DNA from: Mytilus galloprovincialis
Lineage: Eukaryota > Mollusca > Bivalvia > Mytilida > Mytilidae
Reading direction: 5' to 3'
Assembly (NCBI RefSeq): GCF_965363235.1
Contig: NC_134844.1
Location: 55,424,872 to 55,488,871 of the forward strand
DNA: 64,000 bases
How positions within the stretch are numbered: the first letter of the stretch is position 1; each line of letters opens with the position of its first letter. A model generated the notes under the pieces. That model had not been told where the DNA came from. It did no database searches and was given only the letters and a program-made list of their open reading frames with translations. Position numbers and translations under genes: made by a program. Positions 59,987 through 64,000 of the stretch are shown piece by piece.

Positions 59987-61972
59987 ATTGGGATTACTAT
60001 AATTGTGTGTGGACAAGCATATAAAGACTTATACAAACCAAAAAAATGAAATATAAAAATAACTTTAAAAATTAAATTACTGATTGCATAATGCATGTAC
60101 CAACGCCATAATTCGAATATACTTATACATATAAAATTAAGGAGATGGAGTATAAATGCTATTGAGATAACTATCATTTATACAACAACAAACGAGTAAT
60201 TTAACCTCTATAATTCATTAAACATGTACGTTTAATTTTGAATTAACAAAACAAACACCATTATATAAGAGAGAAAACGAAAAGAACAGTTTAACACTAT
60301 ATAACTTCCCAAAATTGAGTGTTATATGTGGTGGTGAAGATTCACAAATATAAATATAAATATAAAGTAAATAGATACAAAATGTAGTCCCCACATGATT
60401 GATTCAGATATACAACCATGGTATCTTTAATGAGTATTTTTCTAGTATGATTGTTGTGCTTATGAATGTACTTAGGTGAGGTTTTTGAATTTGTGTGAGA
60501 TGTTCGGAATCCTTTTTTACCATACGATGCAAGGTAAAATATTTTGCCCAATAACACCCATTTATTTTTCATACAAAACTTAAAAGCTCATAAAAGAAAA
60601 TTTGCCAAAATTTAAGCAGATTCTAGATTTTATTTCTTTTGTTTTGAGACCCAAATGATACCAATGCAAATATAAGGTAAAAGTCCGAGTCAGCCATTTT
60701 CCGCCATATTTTGAAAATGAAATATCTCGAAAAGGAGTCCGATGACCTAACAATATTTTAATCTTTTTTTGTTCCTTAGCTAATGCTCTACCTACTTATA
60801 CTATGAATTTTAAATTCTTGATTTTTTTTATTTCACCTTAGTAGAGGGGGTGGACAGCTAAAAAAGAGAGGTGGGAGAAGAGGTGGTGGGAGGTGGGAAG
60901 CAAGGGGTTGGGAGGTGGGAGAAAGGAGAGAAGAATGTGGGAGAAAAAAAATATTTTCTATGTAAAATTAATCTAGAGCCGATTTAATCGAGAGTGACCA
61001 TAAATGATATAAGATTGGTCTTTGATTTTCTTAAACTTTTATACAGCATTTAAAATCATTTAACATGATCTAACATCATTGTGATTCATTGTGGTTCATC
61101 ATTGAAATCAATAACGGAAATTGTCATTGCATCCGGATTCGATATAATTTCACAATGACATACTGCTTAGCCTTTATTTTAAGATAATAATTGAATTATT
61201 TGTTGTGCTATAATGAATAATTATTCACATATAGAAGTTATTATTTTTAATAACTACCTGAGATTATTTGCGGCGTACCGATCTTGGGCTGGTGTGTTAA
61301 TTACCTTTAAGATAAACACGCGAGGAAAATAAAACGAAAATAATCGTAATAAAAACGAGTTTTTATACAACCACAAAAAAATTTGCGGTCGTATATATTG
61401 CTATCACGTCGTCGTCCAAGTGAATGTATATCTATAAAATAGAACCACAAGATTCCATACTACAAAATAAAGGTTGGGATGATTTTGGGGGTTATGGTCC
61501 TAACCGTTTAGGAATTAGGGGCCAAAAAGGCCCAACAAAAAGGAATAATAACTTGAGTTTAAGTCTATGGATCTCTGTAAAATTATAACACAAGGTTCCA
61601 TGCTAAATGAGGAGGGTTTGGATTGATGTTGAGGGTAATGGCCCTTACCGTTTTTGAGTCCCGTTTTCAAACTGGTCTTAGTATAGCCTTATGTGTTGGT
61701 TACAGATACGCTCACCATTACAATAAGTCTTCACTTACATTATTGTTATTAGAAAATGTTTATTTTGTATAGGAGAACGTCTGCATGACTTGGATATAAC
61801 GGTTGGACCGACAGAAAATGAAATGATACTATGTGCTCATTACGTGGGACCGTCTAAAAGCGGAGAACATCTTGTGTTCGAATGCAAACAGGAAGATACA
61901 CGTTATGTCAAGTTGATAATTAACGGTACTGAAATATTGCACGTTGCTGAAGTCAAAGTGTATGCATGGTAG
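57516..61972 (+). CDS. Secreted PAN/Apple - fucolectin-like (F5/8C, FTP) protein 2 (3 exons)
   Basis: Exons 57516-57810, 58399-58605 and 61773-61972 have exactly the lengths of PAN-FTP gene 1 (295, 207, 200 nt), phase 1 throughout, 233 residues. I chose the ATG at 57516 because the paralogue starts there; an upstream in-frame TTG is not a credible start. The six PAN cysteines are conserved, with an extra Cys in CSIIACAV. The FTP part differs at about 18 of 69 residues in exon 2 and 10 of 65 in exon 3. It has PFWVVDLG where gene 1 has PFLIVDLG, and NTLMHTER for NTWMHTKW. NRKT again lacks the R-x-D Asp. Intron 2 is about 3.2 kb and holds two MITEs and an ATT microsatellite. AATAAA is at 62085. 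Both copies look intact. Confidence 0.85.
58676..58876. mobile_element. Short MITE (AGCATTTGCAT ends)
   Basis: AGCATTTGCATTATTCACG at the left is mirrored by CGTGAATTATGCAAATGCT at the right (one mismatch). The element is about 200 bp and GATACG-rich, in intron 2 of PAN-FTP gene 2. Confidence 0.85.
58881..59902. mobile_element. 1.0-kb MITE (AGAAGTGGGAC ends)
   Basis: About 66-bp inverted termini include AAAGACGTATCGTATC and CTGATACG, then TGAACGTATCT; the right end finishes GATACGTCTTTAAATGTCCA then CTTCT. The body has no transposase; the frame at 59420-59650 is unassigned. It starts four bases after the previous MITE. Confidence 0.85.
59905..59990 (+). repeat. ATT microsatellite
   Basis: Imperfect (ATT)n of about 80 bp. 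The poly-isoleucine frame on the minus strand is an artefact of it. Confidence 0.9.
60630..60790 (-). repeat. Interspersed repeat, inverted partner of 6380-6557
   Basis: See 6380-6557; includes the complements of GGCTGACTCGGACTTTTACC and CTCCTTTTCGAGATAT. Confidence 0.65.
60840..60955 (+). repeat. G-rich purine tract
   Basis: Repeated GGTGGGAG and GGAGGTGGGA words over about 110 bp, in intron 2 of PAN-FTP gene 2. A possible G-quadruplex former. Confidence 0.7.
61380..61720 (+). repeat. Two-unit degenerate intronic repeat
   Basis: Two diverged direct units share AGATTCCATACTA / AGGTTCCATGCTA, AGGTTGGGATGATTTTG / GGGTTTGGATTGATGTTG and GTTATGGTCCTAACCGTTT / GTAATGGCCCTTACCGTTT. It lies just upstream of exon 3. 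Confidence 0.65.
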
Positions 61973-62084
61973 ATAAGTCTAAAAAATGTACAAAAACTTA
62001 CATAATGTATTTTTACTAGCTAACATTAAAAAAATGTGTATTAAACAAATGATTTTGCCGATTATGTATAATATGTACAGTTAT

Positions 62085-62090
62085 AATAAA
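62085..62090 (+). terminator. Polyadenylation signal, PAN-FTP gene 2
   Basis: AATAAA 113 bp after the stop, in the same flank as at 48891. This conserved 3' flank marks the end of the duplication. Confidence 0.7.
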
Positions 62091-62109
62091 GTATAACACA
62101 CCTAGTACA

Positions 62110-63785
62110 CTTTTTGTTTACAAGATCGTCAGCCAAGACGTTCATTCCAAAAAGCTTATAATTATACAAAGCGACTGAAAAGTTTATTACTGGTAAAGAA
62201 AATAACTAAATGTCAAGATACACTTTCAAAGAGACTTATCATTAAACAGTAATGTTCACATTTTTATAATCATTATATCAATATGAATAGTACAAAATAA
62301 TTTAACATTTTCTTAGTGACTAATTAGCAAGTTGTTCAGTGTTTGTATACAGATTGACAAACATCAAAGTTTGTTCAAAATTTTCTTCACTTTTGCATAT
62401 TTCAATTGCAAATTTATAAATATGTCGAGAGCGAAAATAATGTTTCACCTATTGACCGAGTACTCTTTTCCTCATTTTATCCATTGCCATGACCTGTAGT
62501 CCTTTATTTGTAGCTGAAATACAATATAATTCATGAGTGTCTGGGCATCAATAACATAAGTACACGAAATTAAGTAGCTACTCCTATCTAAAATGATAGG
62601 TTTGTGCCCATATTGAAATGGGATTTTTGAAAGTCACTACAAACGAGAAACATTGTTATGTTTGTTTGTTTTTATGTTTATTTATGTATTTGTTAATGCT
62701 GTTTTTTGTGTTTTTTTTTTTGTGTTTTTTTTGGCTTTTTCATTGATGTATAAAGATGTAAAGACGTTAAAAATGCACGACGATATGCCAGTATTTATGA
62801 ACGCATGTTCTTCTCACATAAATTGAATTAACATTGGAACTTTTAATTACTCTACGATTTAAAGTTATATGTATATAAGAAACATAGTACATTAGAAACA
62901 TAGTAAATGATTCTACTTTATACATCGAGTAAAACTCAGCTAAAAAAGTCCTGAATCAAGTTTGTCTTTTTTTAGTGTGTTTACATTACGATCTATCCAT
63001 GTTTTATTATTTTAAAACAATAGATGAAACTATCAATATTGTTGTCAAACTGAATTTTGAACATTTGCTATCTACAGTCTATCATACTGAATATGTTTTG
63101 CTTGGTTTTGAATCTGATAACCAGTTTAGTCAATTTTGGAAGCATTGTGTACCAACATATATCGTTTCAGCTGTATTTAACAAATCATGTTCAATGTAAA
63201 CAACATAACTCTTATGTAGTTTAAAACAATATAAATGACGAATAACTTATTCAGAAAATTTAATGTAAATGTTGAAGTACATGTAAGTACATATTGAAAA
63301 TACTTTAGAAAGGGAATGAAATGAAATAAGAAAAAAAGTGTAACAATTTGTTGACGTCAAATGTAAAAATAAAACAATCCAATGATTTTCATTACGACAA
63401 GGCATTTATTATTTAGATTTGATTTGAAAAGTGATAACAGCTTAGTTAGAATATTACCTCATGTAAAGATATACAAAATATCTTACTAGGTACTAATTGC
63501 TTCATTATTGAATATATATGTCTTCCATAACTCTAAAAATTTGTTCTCAATTACCATGATATGATTACAACGGATAATATTATCGCATTTTCAAATGGGA
63601 ATATGGTTCTAGATGTAAAAAGCGATCAGACACAAATTACAATTGGATAAAACATGATACTTTGATTATTTTCTCTTTACATTATAATGATATGCTATCT
63701 CATAAACAGGAACTGAATTGACCAAAAGCTAAGAAACATCAACTTCATGTATTTGTGGGACATACATGCATGTAGTAAACAATAA
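62110..63785. other. No gene recognised
   Basis: AT-rich sequence. The 74-codon frame at 62975-63199 has no recognised domain, signal peptide or splice context. Confidence 0.4.
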
Positions 63786-63789
63786 GTAA

Positions 63790-64000
63790 CACTTAGGCTT
63801 CAGCTTGTCAATAAACTCATCATAGAAACCAGGAATTAAATTGTATATTTACGCCAGACGCGCGTTTCGTCTACAAAAGACTCATCAGTGACGCTCGAAT
63901 CTAAAAATGTTTAAAAGGCCAAATAAAGTACGAAGTTGAAGAGCATTGAGGACCAAAAATTCCTAAAAGTTTTGCCAAATACAGCTAAGGTAATATAGTC
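63790..64000 (+). repeat. SINE-like repeat (family C), runs off the window
   Basis: AACCAGGAATTAAATTGTAT, ACGCCAGACGCGCGTTTCGT, AGACTCATCAGTGACGCTCG, GAGCATTGAGGACC and TTTTGCCAAATACAGCTAAG. This is the best-preserved copy in the window. Confidence 0.85.

Noticed and set aside
59887-60177. Isoleucine-rich frame on the minus strand
   Set aside because: Reads through the ATT microsatellite.

Overview
The window looks like AT-rich nuclear DNA of a bivalve, most likely a marine mussel (Mytilidae). This is inferred from spliced genes with GT-AG introns, secreted lectin-like and claudin-like products, and very dense interspersed repeats, including several retroelement tail families that I associate with mussel genomes. 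There is no bacterial operon structure. Long open frames are rare, and nearly all real coding sequence is in exons of 130-300 bp that must be joined.

Five protein-coding genes can be supported, all on the + strand. Two are four-pass membrane proteins of the claudin/PMP22 type: a 5'-incomplete copy at 4045-4847 and a complete three-exon copy at 30836-34079. Three encode secreted proteins that share a first exon (signal peptide plus PAN/Apple module with six cysteines at identical residue numbers). In the first (10967-20293) this exon joins a C-type lectin domain. In the other two (45919-48780 and 57516-61972) it joins an F5/8C / fucolectin-like (FTP) domain. All introns joined to these modules are phase 1, so the same secreted PAN head appears to have been combined with two unrelated lectin folds. 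The two PAN-FTP genes have identical exon lengths (295/207/200 nt) and lie in a tandem segmental duplication of roughly 12 kb (about 36.9-49.0 kb and 51.6-62.1 kb). The duplication also carries a 41-bp satellite and a conserved upstream promoter block.

The rest is mostly repeats. There are degenerate reverse-transcriptase ORFs (5.7-6.3, 17.9-18.9 and 41.1-41.9 kb) and many 5'-truncated copies of their tails. A decayed multi-copy bivalve/cnidarian repeat protein lies at 25.3-27.7 kb. At least a dozen non-autonomous inverted-repeat elements are present, several with readable ends and target-site duplications. The clearest are 11788-12992 (fold-back with opposed 11-bp motif arrays), 14046-15284 (hAT-like, nested in an older repeat), 35452-36274 and 37586-38308. 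A 42-bp minisatellite (7401-9166) and a 41-bp satellite with a five-unit higher-order repeat (54707-55590) are the main tandem arrays. No CRISPR, rRNA or convincing functional tRNA gene was seen; one tRNA-like SINE head is noted.
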